Source of the DNA: Gemmatimonadota bacterium
GTDB lineage: Bacteria; Gemmatimonadota; Gemmatimonadetes; Gemmatimonadales; Gemmatimonadaceae
Direction: 5' to 3'
Length of the DNA stretch: 64,000 bases
NCBI GenBank assembly: GCA_021298835.1
Contig: JAJTHG010000027.1
Location: forward strand, 1 to 64,000
Shown in pieces: positions 8,803 through 17,709 of the stretch. The translations under genes and the position numbers were made by a program. Numbering within the stretch: the stretch's first letter is position 1; every line of letters starts with the position of its first letter. The notes under the pieces are model-generated. The model was not told the origin of the DNA. It did not search any database and saw nothing but the letters and a program-made list of their open reading frames with translations.

Positions 8803-9452
8803 CCGGCCGCGCCGATGAGGGGGACGAACCGCACCGCCCCGAGGTCCTCGGTCACGGTCTCGGCACCGCGCCGCGTGACGCAGAGCAGCTGCTGTTCCTC
8901 GCGATCCCCGACGGGAACGACGAGACGCCCCCCCTCCGCCAGTTGCGCGACGAGCGGCGCAGGCACGTCGGGGGCCCCCGCCCCGACGATGATCGCGTCG
9001 AACGGAGCGTACTGTGACCAGCCGAGCGTGCCGTCGCCCTGCAGGAAGCTGACGTTCGTCACCCCGCACCGCGCGAGCGCTTCGCGGGCCGAGGGCAGCA
9101 GGCCCCCGACGCGCTCGACGGAGAAGACCTGCGCGGCGAGGTGCGCGAGGAGGGCGGTCTGATAGCCCGAGCCGGTCCCGATCTCGAGGACCTTCCCGCG
9201 CCCCGTCAGGCACGCCGCCTCGAGCGAGCGCGCGTGGATGAAGGGCTGCGAGATGGTCTGTCCGCTTCCGATCGGCAGCGGGGCGTCCTCGTACGCCCGG
9301 TGCACGACGCCGGTCGGCACGAAGAGGTGCCGCGGCACCTCGTCCACGGCCCGCAGCACGGCGAGGTCGCGGATGCCCTTCTCCTGCAGCACCTCGACGA
9401 GCCGCCGGCGTGCGCCGCGGTACTCGGTGCCGCCAGATGAGGCCCCCGTCAC
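8790..9452 (-). CDS. pcm: Protein-L-isoaspartate O-methyltransferase
   Basis: Repair enzyme of 220 residues that methylates isoaspartyl residues in damaged proteins using SAM. Seen are the family's GSGQTISQPFIHA (residues 62-74), motif I VLEIGTGSGYQTALLA (88-103) and the post-motif VFSVERV. GTG 9452 overlaps the surE stop as GTGA, which decides the start. The surE-pcm pairing is common in bacteria and also seen in E. coli, where both act in stationary-phase survival. Confidence 0.94.
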   Translation of the reverse strand: MTGASSGGTEYRGARRRLVEVLQEKGIRDLAVLRAVDEVPRHLFVPTGVVHRAYEDAPLPIGSGQTISQPFIHARSLEAACLTGRGKVLEIGTGSGYQTALLAHLAAQVFSVERVGGLLPSAREALARCGVTNVSFLQGDGTLGWSQYAPFDAIIVGAGAPDVPAPLVAQLAEGGRLVVPVGDREEQQLLCVTRRGAETVTEDLGAVRFVPLIGAAGWAS

Positions 9453-10216
9453 GGCAGGGCCGGGGCGCGCCACCACGTACCGGCGTCGGTGATGAGCTCG
9501 CGGTGCGTGAGGTCGAGATGCAGCGGGGTCACCGACACGAAGCCGTCGCGCACCGCCTGGAAGTCGCTGTCCGCCGGCCCCGTCCACGTCGCCGATCCGC
9601 CGCCGATCCAGTACACGGTGCGGCCCCACGGGTCGGTCATCGGCTTGAGCGAGCCGCTGTAGTACCGCTGCCCGAGCCGGGTGAGCCGCACGCCCTGCAC
9701 GTGCGGCCCGATCAGCGGCGGCAGGTTCACGTTGAGCAGGGTGTTCCCGGGCCACGACAACTGCGTGAGGTGGCGGATGAGGGTCGTCAGCAGCGGGATC
9801 TGCGCCTCGAGCAGCGAGGCGTCCGCCCGCAGCTCGCCCCCGGCGAACGAGAAGGCGATCGACGGGATGCCGAGCGCGAGCCCCTCCATCGCCGCAGCCA
9901 CGGTGCCGGAGTACAGGACGTCCTCCCCCATGTTCTGGCCGTGGTTCACGCCCGACAGGACGAAGTCGGGCCGCTCGGGCAGCAGTGCCTCGACGGCGAC
10001 CATCACGCAGTCGGTCGGGGTGCCGTCCACCTGCCAGCGGCGCTCGCCGCGGCGCATCGGGCGGATGGGGTGGTGGAGCGTGAGCGAGTGGGACATCGCG
10101 CTCTGCTCGCGATCGGGGGCCACGACCCACGTCTCGCCCAGCGGGGCGGCGGCGCGCTCGAGGCATTCGAGGCCGTGGGCAAGGATGCCATCGTCGTTCG
10201 AGAGCAGGAATCGCAC
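9449..10216 (-). CDS. surE: 5'-nucleotidase SurE
   Basis: Metal-dependent nucleoside monophosphate phosphatase of 255 residues. Metal and phosphate ligands of the family are present: NDDG at residues 7-10, Ser39 in REQSAMS, and SGVNHGQN with Asn91. GTG 10216 directly abuts the stop of the MerR-type gene, and the 3' end overlaps pcm by 4 bases, so all three are likely co-translated. Confidence 0.95.
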   Translation of the reverse strand: MRFLLSNDDGILAHGLECLERAAAPLGETWVVAPDREQSAMSHSLTLHHPIRPMRRGERRWQVDGTPTDCVMVAVEALLPERPDFVLSGVNHGQNMGEDVLYSGTVAAAMEGLALGIPSIAFSFAGGELRADASLLEAQIPLLTTLIRHLTQLSWPGNTLLNVNLPPLIGPHVQGVRLTRLGQRYYSGSLKPMTDPWGRTVYWIGGGSATWTGPADSDFQAVRDGFVSVTPLHLDLTHRELITDAGTWWRAPALP

Positions 10217-10621
10217 TCAGCCGTCCTGGGGAGCGTTGGGGGAATCATCGTCGGGATCGTCGGGGACGTCGCGTCCCGCCAGCAGGTCCAGCACGGCGCC
10301 GAGCTCGCCCTCGAGGTCGCGCGCGACGGCCGCGTCGAGCGCGGCCCGCGCCGCGCGGCGGAGCGTGCCGTCCCGGCGACGCCCCTCGACCTGCGCGCGC
10401 GCGCCGTCGATCGTGTACTTCTCCACGTACAGCAGGTGCTTCACCAGCTGGATCAGCTCGACGTCCTTGCGCTGATAGACCCGGTTGCCGCTGCGGTTCT
10501 TCGCCGGGTGCAGGAACCGGAACTGGCTCTCCCAGTACCGCAGCACGTGCGGCTTGAGCCCGGTGAGCTCGCACACGTCGCCGATCGCGAAGTACTCCTG
10601 CACGACGTCGCCGTCGCTCAC
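10217..10621 (-). CDS. MerR-family transcriptional regulator
   Basis: DNA-binding protein of 134 residues. The winged helix-turn-helix is at about residues 10-75: YFAIGDVCELTGLKPHVLRYWES (split between helix-turn and wing), then NRVYQRKDVELIQLVKHLL. No cysteine ligand set for metal sensing is present, and the C-terminal 60 residues are acidic and low in complexity, as in the MlrA/CarA-like or orphan MerR group. GTG 10621 overlaps the gpsA stop. Target is unknown; the family usually binds spacers of 19-20 bp. Confidence 0.85.
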   Translation of the reverse strand: MSDGDVVQEYFAIGDVCELTGLKPHVLRYWESQFRFLHPAKNRSGNRVYQRKDVELIQLVKHLLYVEKYTIDGARAQVEGRRRDGTLRRAARAALDAAVARDLEGELGAVLDLLAGRDVPDDPDDDSPNAPQDG

Positions 10622-11616
10622 CGCCCCTGCTCGTGCTTGAGGTCGCGCCCCATCAGGCGCGCCAGCGCCCGCGCCGGCGTCTCGCCCTCGAAGAGGATCG
10701 CGTGCGTCGCCTCGACGATCGGCATCTCCACGCCCGTGCGAGCCGCGAGCGCGCGCGCACTCCGCGTCGTCACCACCCCTTCCGCGACCGTCTCCTTGCC
10801 GGCGAGGGCCTCGTCCAGCGTGCGGCCTTCGCCGATCGCGACGCCGACCGCGCGGTTGCGCGAGAGCGCCCCCGTGCAGGTCAGGACGAGGTCACCCATC
10901 CCCGCGAGCCCCGCGAACGTCGCCGCCTCCGCCCCCAGCGCGAGCCCGAGCCGCGTCATCTCGGCGAGGCCGCGCGTGATGAGCGCCGCCCGCGCGTTGA
11001 GCCCGAGGCCCAGCCCTTCGCTGATGCCGGTGGCCACCGCCATCACGTTCTTGAGCGAGCCGCCCAGCTCGACGCCCCGCACGTCGTGCTGCGTGTACAC
11101 GCGGAAGGTGTCCGACGACAGGGCGCGCTGGAACGCCGCGGCGGCCGCGTCGTCGGCGCTGGCCGAAACGATCGCGGTGGGCTGGCGGCGAGCCACCTCG
11201 AGCGCGAAGCTGGGCCCCGACAGCGCGACCACCGCGTGCCCCGGGAGCTCGGCCTCGACCACGTCGCCCATGAGGGCGAGCGAGCCCTCCTCGATCCCCT
11301 TGGTCGCCACGCCGACGGGCACCCCGGGGGGCAGCGCCGCCGCCAACTGCTGCGCCACGCGGCGCAGGAAGGCCGACGGGGCCGCGAGGATCACGAGGTC
11401 GGCCGCCCGAACCGCCGCCGCGGCGTCGCCGGTCGCACGCACGCGCGGATCGAGCGTCGCGCCGGCGAGGAAGCGTGCGTTCTCGTGCCGCGCGTTGACC
11501 GACTCGACCACGTCCGCTTCGCGCGCCCAGAGCGTCACGTCGTGCCCGTTGCGCCCGAGCACGTCTGCCAGCGCCGTCCCCCACGCGCCGGCGCCGACGA
11601 CGGCGACGCGGCTCAT
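10618..11616 (-). CDS. gpsA: Glycerol-3-phosphate dehydrogenase [NAD(P)+]
   Basis: Enzyme of 332 residues that reduces dihydroxyacetone phosphate to sn-glycerol-3-phosphate, the backbone for phospholipids. Seen are the nucleotide-binding VVGAGAWGTALA (residues 6-17), ATKG (104-107), LSGPSFA (132-138) and GGSLKNV with the catalytic Lys189. ATG 11616 overlaps the plsY stop (ATGA). Adjacent plsY uses its product, so the pair forms the first two steps of phosphatidate synthesis. Confidence 0.97.
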   Translation of the reverse strand: MSRVAVVGAGAWGTALADVLGRNGHDVTLWAREADVVESVNARHENARFLAGATLDPRVRATGDAAAAVRAADLVILAAPSAFLRRVAQQLAAALPPGVPVGVATKGIEEGSLALMGDVVEAELPGHAVVALSGPSFALEVARRQPTAIVSASADDAAAAAFQRALSSDTFRVYTQHDVRGVELGGSLKNVMAVATGISEGLGLGLNARAALITRGLAEMTRLGLALGAEAATFAGLAGMGDLVLTCTGALSRNRAVGVAIGEGRTLDEALAGKETVAEGVVTTRSARALAARTGVEMPIVEATHAILFEGETPARALARLMGRDLKHEQGR

Positions 11617-12275
11617 CGCCCCTCCGGCGCGGAGGCCGGTGGCGCCGACGGCGTGCGGCGGAACGACGATTCCTCGCCCCGCCGCAGGCGCCCGATGTTC
11701 GCGCGGTGCGTCCACCACACGAAGCCCGCGATCGCCACGCTCGGCCAGAAGAACACGCTCTGGACGCCCTGCGTCAGCGCCACCGCCGGCGGCAGGGCCG
11801 CCGCCGCGAGCAGCGAACCCAGCGAGACGTACCCGCTCGCGAAGACCGTCACCGCGAAGACGGCGGTGGTGATCACCACCGCGACCGGCGCGAGGCCGAG
11901 GAAGACCCCCGCTCCCGTGGCGACGCCCTTCCCGCCGCCGCGGCCCAAGAGGAAGATCGGCTTGGCATGGCCCGCGATCGCCGCGGCGCCATTCGCGATC
12001 GCCCACCAATCGGCGTGCCCGGTCTCGATGAAGTACGGCACGAGGAACGCGGGGACGAACCCCTTGAGCGCGTCGGCGGCGAAGACCGGTGCCGCCCACG
12101 CCCAGCCGAGCGTCCGCAGTACGTTCGTGGCCCCGAGGTTGCCCGAGCCGACGGTGCGCAGGTCCATGCCCTTCACCCGGCCGGCGAGGTAGGCCGACGG
12201 GAACGAGCCCATCAGGTACGAGAGCACCACTCCCACCCACGGGGCGAGCAGGCCGTCGCGGATCACGGCGTCCAT
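11613..12275 (-). CDS. plsY: Acyl-phosphate:glycerol-3-phosphate acyltransferase
   Basis: Integral inner-membrane acyltransferase of 220 residues that makes lysophosphatidate from acyl-phosphate. The three family loops are visible: VGSGNLGATNVLRTLG (about 42-57), the glycine-rich GRGGGKGVATGAGVFLG, and an extended hydrophobic frame with five or six helices. The charged C-terminal tail of about 30 residues is longer than usual. It lies 3 bases after der. Confidence 0.96.
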   Translation of the reverse strand: MDAVIRDGLLAPWVGVVLSYLMGSFPSAYLAGRVKGMDLRTVGSGNLGATNVLRTLGWAWAAPVFAADALKGFVPAFLVPYFIETGHADWWAIANGAAAIAGHAKPIFLLGRGGGKGVATGAGVFLGLAPVAVVITTAVFAVTVFASGYVSLGSLLAAAALPPAVALTQGVQSVFFWPSVAIAGFVWWTHRANIGRLRRGEESSFRRTPSAPPASAPEGR

Positions 12276-12278
12276 CGC

Positions 12279-13631
12279 TCAGCGACGCCCGTCGTCACGA
12301 TCACGGCGGTCCTCGTTCTTCCGCTTGAGCGTGATCTTGAGCGGGTTGCCCGTCCAGCCGAACGCCTCGCGGAAGCCGTTGTGCAGGAAGCGCACGTAGT
12401 GCTCGGCGACGTACTCCGGGTGGTTGCCGAAGACGACGATGTGCGGGGGAGCGACCTCGACCTGCGTCGCGTAGTTGACGCGCACCTCCTGCCCCACCGC
12501 CTGCGGCGGCTGGCGGCGCGCGACGAGCTCCTGCAACCGGCCGTTGACGTCGCTCGTCGAGACGCGCTTGAGCCGCTCGCGCTCCACCTCGAGGATCACG
12601 TCGAGCACCCGCGTGACCCGCTGCCCCGTGACCGCGCTCGTGAAGAGGAACGGCACGTATTCGAGGAACGGCGCCTTCTCGGTCATCTCCTTCACGTACT
12701 TGGGGGCCGTCTTGTCGTCCTTCTCGACCAGGTCCCACTTGTTGACGATCACGATCAGCCCGCGGCCGGCGTCCCACGCCAGATGCGCGATCTTGAGGTC
12801 CTGGTCCACGAGCTTCTCGGTGCCGTCGATGAGCAGCACACACAGGTCGGCCGACTCGATCGCGCGCCGCGTGCGGAGCGTCGAGTAGAACTCGACGCCT
12901 TCGTCCACCCGCGCCTGACGGCGCAGGCCGGCCGTGTCCACGAAGACGAGGTCGCGACCGTGATACCGGAACGGCGTGTCGATCGCGTCGCGCGTGGTGC
13001 CCGCGACTTCGCTGACGACCAGCCGCTCCTCGCCCAGCAGGCGGTTGATGAACGACGACTTGCCGACGTTCGGCCGCCCGATCACCGCCACGCGCAGCAC
13101 GGCGGCGTCCGGGGGCGGCACGTCGGGGATCCGCTCGATGACCGCGTCGAGCAGGTCGCCGCTCCCCTTGCCGTTCGTGGCCGACACGGGGAACGGGTCG
13201 CCGCCCCCGAGGTTGTAGAGCTCGTAGAACGCCGGGTCGCGCGGGTCGTCCACCTTGTTCGCGACGACCATCCACGGCTTGTCCGCCGCGCGCAGCAGGT
13301 CGAGGATGCGCCGGTCGCTCGGGTGCACCCCGACGGTGGCGTCCAGGACCAGCAGCAGCAGGTCGGCCTCGCCGATCGCCTGCACGACCTGCTTCTTGAT
13401 CTCCACGTCCATCGGCACGCGGTCGTCCATCGTGAGGCCGCCCGTGTCCACGAGATAGAACGAGCGGCCGTTCCATTCGGTCAGGGCGAAGTGGCGGTCC
13501 CGCGTGGTGCCGGCCTCCTCGGAGACGATCGCCGTCCCCTGCCCCACGATGCGGTTGAAGAGCGCCGACTTCCCGACGTTCGGGCGCCCGACGAGCGCGA
13601 TCACCGGCAGCGGCGCTGCGGCCTGAGTCAT
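12279..13631 (-). CDS. der: Ribosome biogenesis GTPase Der (EngA)
   Basis: Tandem GTPase of 450 residues needed for 50S subunit maturation. Two G domains are complete: P-loops GRPNVGKS at 15-22 and 185-192, GTTRD switches at 41-45 and 211-215, DTGG/DTAG, NKVD at 125-128 and NKWD at 297-300. A C-terminal KH-like domain follows from about residue 355. ATG 13631 overlaps the upstream stop as ATGA. In many bacteria the upstream radical SAM/PDZ gene, der and plsY-gpsA occur in this same order. Confidence 0.97.
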   Translation of the reverse strand: MTQAAAPLPVIALVGRPNVGKSALFNRIVGQGTAIVSEEAGTTRDRHFALTEWNGRSFYLVDTGGLTMDDRVPMDVEIKKQVVQAIGEADLLLLVLDATVGVHPSDRRILDLLRAADKPWMVVANKVDDPRDPAFYELYNLGGGDPFPVSATNGKGSGDLLDAVIERIPDVPPPDAAVLRVAVIGRPNVGKSSFINRLLGEERLVVSEVAGTTRDAIDTPFRYHGRDLVFVDTAGLRRQARVDEGVEFYSTLRTRRAIESADLCVLLIDGTEKLVDQDLKIAHLAWDAGRGLIVIVNKWDLVEKDDKTAPKYVKEMTEKAPFLEYVPFLFTSAVTGQRVTRVLDVILEVERERLKRVSTSDVNGRLQELVARRQPPQAVGQEVRVNYATQVEVAPPHIVVFGNHPEYVAEHYVRFLHNGFREAFGWTGNPLKITLKRKNEDRRDRDDGRR

Positions 13632-14914
13632 GCCGCCGCTCCCGCCGGCTCGTGCGCCAGCACATCGACGAAGTCGTACGAGGGATACACCGGCATCGGC
13701 AGCGCCTCGCGCACCACGACGAACCGTTCGTCGTCGAGGAACAGGCCGTCGTCGTTGATGCACTCCGCCGGGATGAGCGCCAGGTCGAGGTCGTGGCGGT
13801 CGGCGAGCGCGCGGCGGATGTCGGCCCCCACCAGCAGCCCCGCGGTCGTCGTCGTCGGGCCGAACAGGGAGTTCTCCGTCGGGATGAGGTCGAAGGTCGC
13901 GCCGGTCCGCGCCGCCAACTCGCCGAGCAGCGCCGGCATGAGCGGCGCCATCGAGGTGCCGGTGACGACGCCGATCCGGCGGCCGTCGAGCCGCGGCAGC
14001 ACCGCGAGCCCCTCCCCGACGCGCTGCCGCAGCCGGGTCACGGCGCCGACGCCGTTCTCGATCTGCGGAAACTCGCCGTAGAAGGCGGCGTCGGGCAGCG
14101 GCGCACCGGCCAGCAGGTACAACTCGTCCGAGCCGAACACCCACCGATCTCCGCGCTCGGCCAGCGCGCGCGCCTGCCAGCGGTTGGCGTGTGCCAGGAT
14201 GCGGCTGGCGTTCGCGGCGTCCATCGGTTGTCCGGTGTACAGGTGGGAGAACTGCGTGACGCCGACCGGCACGATCGCGACGCTCAGGCACGCGTCGCCA
14301 AGGTTCCACAGGTCGGTCAGCGACGCTTCGAGCACGTCCCCGTCGTTGAGCCCGGGCACGATCACCATCTGCCCGTGGAACTGGATCCCGCCTGCCGCCA
14401 ACCGCGTCAGCTGCGCGACGATGTCCGGGACCCGCGGGTTGTTCAGCAGCACCTTCCGCGCCTCGTGCGGCGTCGCGTGCACGCTCACGTACAGCGGCGA
14501 CAGCCGGTATTCGAGGATCCGGGCAATGTCCTTCTCCTTCACGTTCGAGAGCGTCGCGAAGTTGCCGTACGCGAAGGACAGCCGGTAGTCGTCGTCCCGC
14601 ACGTACAGCGGACGCCGCAGCCCCTTGGGCAGCCCCTCGATGAAGCAGAACTCGCACCGGTTCGCGCAGCGCCGGATCGTCGGCGGTTCGAGCTCCACCC
14701 CCATCGGATCCCGGTCGGGGTTCTCGATGTCGAACTCGATCAGTTCCCCGTCCGGCAGGCGGGCCTCGAGCACGAAGGCGTCGTCCGCCGTGAGGAACTC
14801 CCAGTCGAGGAAGTCCTCGAGGTCGCGACCGTTGACGCGCAGCAGTTCGGTGCCGGGCCCGATCCCCAGCGCCTCGGCAATGCCACCGCTCTGAACCCGC
14901 GCTACGCGCACCAT
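13628..14914 (-). CDS. DUF512 radical SAM-like PDZ protein
   Basis: Protein of 428 residues of the DUF512 group. An N-terminal PDZ-like domain (about 1-60) precedes a radical-SAM-type CX3CX2C cluster, with cysteines 83, 87 and 90 in CANRCEFCF; the DUF512 domain fills the C-terminal half. The family is widespread next to der and plsY in bacteria, but its reaction is unknown to me. The start is ATG 14914, first gene of the operon. The spacer upstream (14915-15042) is shared with a divergent gene. Confidence 0.88.
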   Translation of the reverse strand: MVRVARVQSGGIAEALGIGPGTELLRVNGRDLEDFLDWEFLTADDAFVLEARLPDGELIEFDIENPDRDPMGVELEPPTIRRCANRCEFCFIEGLPKGLRRPLYVRDDDYRLSFAYGNFATLSNVKEKDIARILEYRLSPLYVSVHATPHEARKVLLNNPRVPDIVAQLTRLAAGGIQFHGQMVIVPGLNDGDVLEASLTDLWNLGDACLSVAIVPVGVTQFSHLYTGQPMDAANASRILAHANRWQARALAERGDRWVFGSDELYLLAGAPLPDAAFYGEFPQIENGVGAVTRLRQRVGEGLAVLPRLDGRRIGVVTGTSMAPLMPALLGELAARTGATFDLIPTENSLFGPTTTTAGLLVGADIRRALADRHDLDLALIPAECINDDGLFLDDERFVVVREALPMPVYPSYDFVDVLAHEPAGAAA

Positions 14915-15028
14915 TCACAGAAGATCGCAGGTGAACGATCCGAACACAATGCCGCACAACGACTTGCGCCGCCGCTTGCGCACCCGTCACGTCCCATGCA
15001 TCCCGTCATGCCGCGGGCCGCCGCCGCC

Positions 15029-15034
15029 GATACT
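15029..15034 (+). promoter_or_regulatory. Possible -10 element, leaderless start
   Basis: GATACT lies exactly 8 bases before ATG 15043, where no Shine-Dalgarno is seen. Transcription would begin at or next to the start codon. No good -35 is present at the right distance, so this is weak. Confidence 0.25.
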
Positions 15035-15042
15035 CCCCGCGT

Positions 15043-16503
15043 ATGCCGTCTCCCGTCATCGCCCGCCATGACCCCGCGGGTACCGGCGTCCAGTCGCCCA
15101 TCGGCCCGATCGGCCTCGACCGGGCCCTTCCGGCCTTGCTCGAACGCCTTCTCGACGTCGCGCGTGCCTTCGACGGAGCCCCGGCGCCCCAGCCGCCCCC
15201 GGGCTTTCCCTCGGTGCCGGACGGGCCGCCGTCGCGTCGCGAGCGCGCCCTGCTCGTGCAGTTCGCGTGGGTCGCATATACGGTGCTGGCCGGTCGCCCA
15301 CCTGCCGACCGGCCGCCGACGGACTGGCCCTACCGCCTCCCGTCCCTCGTGCCGCTCTCGCAGCGTCGCCCGGACGTCCTGCCGGCGCTTGCCCGGCTCG
15401 TGGACCGGGTGCTCACCGCCCCGCCTCTCGCCCCCCTGCCATCACCGGCGGGCTTCGAAGAACTGCTTCGGCGCGCCTCCACCAAGGTGGCGTCCCTGGG
15501 GAGCCCCGCCTGGCCCGCCAGTGCAGGAGCGCGACCGGCACCGCCCGCGCCCGCCGCGAGCGCGCCGGTCGTCGCGACCATCGACTTCTCTCCCGCGACG
15601 CCGGAGCCGCCGTCGGCCGTCATCGCACGGCTGCAGCTGCTCGCCGGCATCCTCGCGACGGCGACCGATCACTCGCCCCACGCCGAGCGCCGTGGGCTCT
15701 TCCGCCTCGGCTGGACCGGCTGGGAGCGACTGCACGGCGAGCCGCCGTACGACACCGACCGCCCGTACGAGCTCCTGCTCGGGTCCGACGCACCCCGACG
15801 CGTGCCGTCGCGGTCGCCCGTCGCATCGCCGCCGGATCTGGTCCCCCTGCTCACCCGTCTCACCGACCAGCGTCCCGACGCGACCGCACCGTCCCTCTCC
15901 GATGTCCGGCGCGCACTTGGCCGGATGCACCTCGAGGCCACGTGTCCCGCTGACGTGCCGGCGCCTCCGCCGATGGCGACGGCGATCGTCGAGGCGACCG
16001 CCCGCGAGGCCGAGCGCCTGCTCGATGACCTGATCCGTCAGGGGCTGGTTGCGGCCGGCCCGCGCGCCGGTGCCGCGCGCTCCATCGAGGAGCGACTCGC
16101 CGTGACGTCGCTCGCGTGGAGCATCTACCGCGTGGTGGCCGGGAGTTCGCCGATCGTCCTCGAGCCCGATGGCGCGAACCGCTACCGACCGCTCGGCGAC
16201 GTGCGGCCGGAGACCCCGCCCGAACTCGCCGCCGCCGTGGACGCGACGCTCGCGCCGGATGGCCCGCACCTGGTGCCGGGCGCCGCCACGTGGCTCGCTG
16301 CGGCGCAGGCGGCCGCCGCCGCACTCGATGTGGCGTCGCCGACGCGCGTCGCTGGAGGCATGCCCGTCGCCTCGCGCCGCCGACGCGTCAACGTCCTGCC
16401 CGAGGATCGGCTCGCGGCCGCCGCCACCCGCCCGCCATGGGGCCTGGTCGCCGTAGCCGGCACGGCCATCGCTACGGCTTGGTGGCTTTCCGCCGGTCCT
16501 TGA
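15043..16503 (+). CDS. Unrecognised protein with three tandem kinase-C-lobe-like repeats and a C-terminal membrane anchor
   Basis: I do not recognise this 486-residue protein. It contains three degenerate repeats, about residues 66-146, 216-295 and 349-428. Each begins with an aromatic helix (FAWVAYTVLAGRPP, LGWTGWERLHGEPP, LAWSIYRVVAGSSP), runs through a Pro-rich link, continues with a helix of the kind LPALARLVDRVL, and closes with a helix like PAGFEELLRRA. This order resembles helices F to I of bacterial Ser/Thr kinases (the LYELLTGRPPF ... RP.SA.EL stretch), but there is no glycine loop, no ATP lysine, no HRD and no DFG. Each repeat is preceded by an extra amphipathic helix. Linkers are Pro/Ala rich. 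A single hydrophobic helix at about 464-482 ends the chain, so a tail-anchored membrane protein is likely. It overlaps the end of larC by 32 bases. Confidence 0.75.
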   Translation: MPSPVIARHDPAGTGVQSPIGPIGLDRALPALLERLLDVARAFDGAPAPQPPPGFPSVPDGPPSRRERALLVQFAWVAYTVLAGRPPADRPPTDWPYRLPSLVPLSQRRPDVLPALARLVDRVLTAPPLAPLPSPAGFEELLRRASTKVASLGSPAWPASAGARPAPPAPAASAPVVATIDFSPATPEPPSAVIARLQLLAGILATATDHSPHAERRGLFRLGWTGWERLHGEPPYDTDRPYELLLGSDAPRRVPSRSPVASPPDLVPLLTRLTDQRPDATAPSLSDVRRALGRMHLEATCPADVPAPPPMATAIVEATAREAERLLDDLIRQGLVAAGPRAGAARSIEERLAVTSLAWSIYRVVAGSSPIVLEPDGANRYRPLGDVRPETPPELAAAVDATLAPDGPHLVPGAATWLAAAQAAAAALDVASPTRVAGGMPVASRRRRVNVLPEDRLAAAATRPPWGLVAVAGTAIATAWWLSAGP

Positions 16504-17698
16504 GCGCGTGCTGGGCGGCGTGCAGGGCGTCGGTCGCGACGGCGTGCGCCGTCCGACCCGTCGCCGCCGCCACCCGCTGGACGTCGTCGGCCTCGGGCTT
16601 CGGTCGCTCGGTCCCGTCCGGCAAGTGAGAGACCTTCACGCGCACCGGATGCCCGAAGCTCGTCACCTCGAGCATCTCGCGCGGCAGGATCGCGCGCACG
16701 GCGTCCGTTCGGCGCACGCCGAGCGTCGTCGTGTGCAGCAGCAGCGCCTGCATGAAGCGCTCGGCGTCGTCGGGACGGCAGAGCACCTCGACCCGCGTCC
16801 CGGGGCGCCCCTTCTTCATGACGACCGGCACCAGCACCACGTCGAGGGCACCCGCCTCGCGCAGCGCATCCGCGGCCGCCGCGACGAGCTCCGGCGTCAT
16901 GTCGTCCACGTCGCACGCGAGCTGCGCGACGCGCTCGCGGCCGCTCGCCGCGGCGTCGTCCGGCGCACCGGTCTCGACGGTCTCGACATCGGCCAGGATC
17001 ATCCGCAGCACATTGGCCCGATCGGGCAGGTCCTTCGTCCCCGCGCCGTACCCTTGCCCGACCGGCACATACGCCGACGGGAGGCCCGGCGTGGCGAGCG
17101 TGCGCAGGAGTGCGGCGCCCGTGGGCGTGGTGAGCTCGCCCGCGCCCTCGGGACCCGTCCGCGTCGGGAAGCCGGCCAGCAGCCGCACGACCGCGGGGGC
17201 CGGCACCGGCGTCACGCCGTGCGAGAAGTCGATCGTCCCGTCGCCGAGCTGGACCGGCGTGGTGTACACGCGCGCGACGCCCAACTCGGCCAACCCCCAG
17301 ATCGTTCCGACGATGTCGAGGATGGCGTCCACCGCACCGACTTCGTGCAGGTGCACCGCCGCGATCGTGCTGCCGTGCACCGCCGCCTCCGCCTCGCCGA
17401 GCGCGGTGAACGCGCGCGACGCAGCCGCCCGCACCGCCGGCGGGGCGTCCGACGCCTCGATCATCCGGAGGATCGCCGGCACGTGCCGACCGTGGGGTTG
17501 CGGCGGAATGTCGAAGTCCACCTTGACCGCCGCGATGCCGCGCTTGCGGAGCGTCACCACGCGGGCCGTGACGCCGTCGAGGCCGAGCCGTGCCGGCAAC
17601 CCCTCGACAAAGGCGGCCGGGAGCCCCGCGTGCACGAGGGCGCCGAGGCACATGTCGCCGGCGATGCCGGCGACGGGATCGAGGATCGCGATGCGCAT
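16472..17698 (-). CDS. larC: Nickel insertion protein LarC (nickel-pincer cofactor)
   Basis: Protein of 408 residues of the LarC family, the CTP-dependent cyclometallase that inserts nickel into the pincer cofactor used by lactate racemase and related enzymes. Seen are the N-terminal DPVAGIAGDMCLGALVHAG, the segment HLHEVGAVDAILDIVGT, the middle FSHGVTPVPAPAVVRLL and the C-terminal metal-binding part with CDVDDMTPE. In Lactobacillus the protein is made as two parts by frameshifting; here it is a single open frame. No larB or larE is nearby. The C terminus overlaps the convergent neighbour. Confidence 0.9.
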   Translation of the reverse strand: MRIAILDPVAGIAGDMCLGALVHAGLPAAFVEGLPARLGLDGVTARVVTLRKRGIAAVKVDFDIPPQPHGRHVPAILRMIEASDAPPAVRAAASRAFTALGEAEAAVHGSTIAAVHLHEVGAVDAILDIVGTIWGLAELGVARVYTTPVQLGDGTIDFSHGVTPVPAPAVVRLLAGFPTRTGPEGAGELTTPTGAALLRTLATPGLPSAYVPVGQGYGAGTKDLPDRANVLRMILADVETVETGAPDDAAASGRERVAQLACDVDDMTPELVAAAADALREAGALDVVLVPVVMKKGRPGTRVEVLCRPDDAERFMQALLLHTTTLGVRRTDAVRAILPREMLEVTSFGHPVRVKVSHLPDGTERPKPEADDVQRVAAATGRTAHAVATDALHAAQHALKDRRKATKP

Positions 17699-17709
17699 GG
17701 TCACGTCTC

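Noticed and set aside
9410-16033. Other long plus-strand frames opposite the der operon
   Set aside because: Antisense to intact, well-recognised genes; compositions are Arg/Ala/Pro rich shadows.
15043-16503. Active protein kinase
   Set aside because: No glycine loop, ATP lysine, HRD or DFG is present in any repeat.
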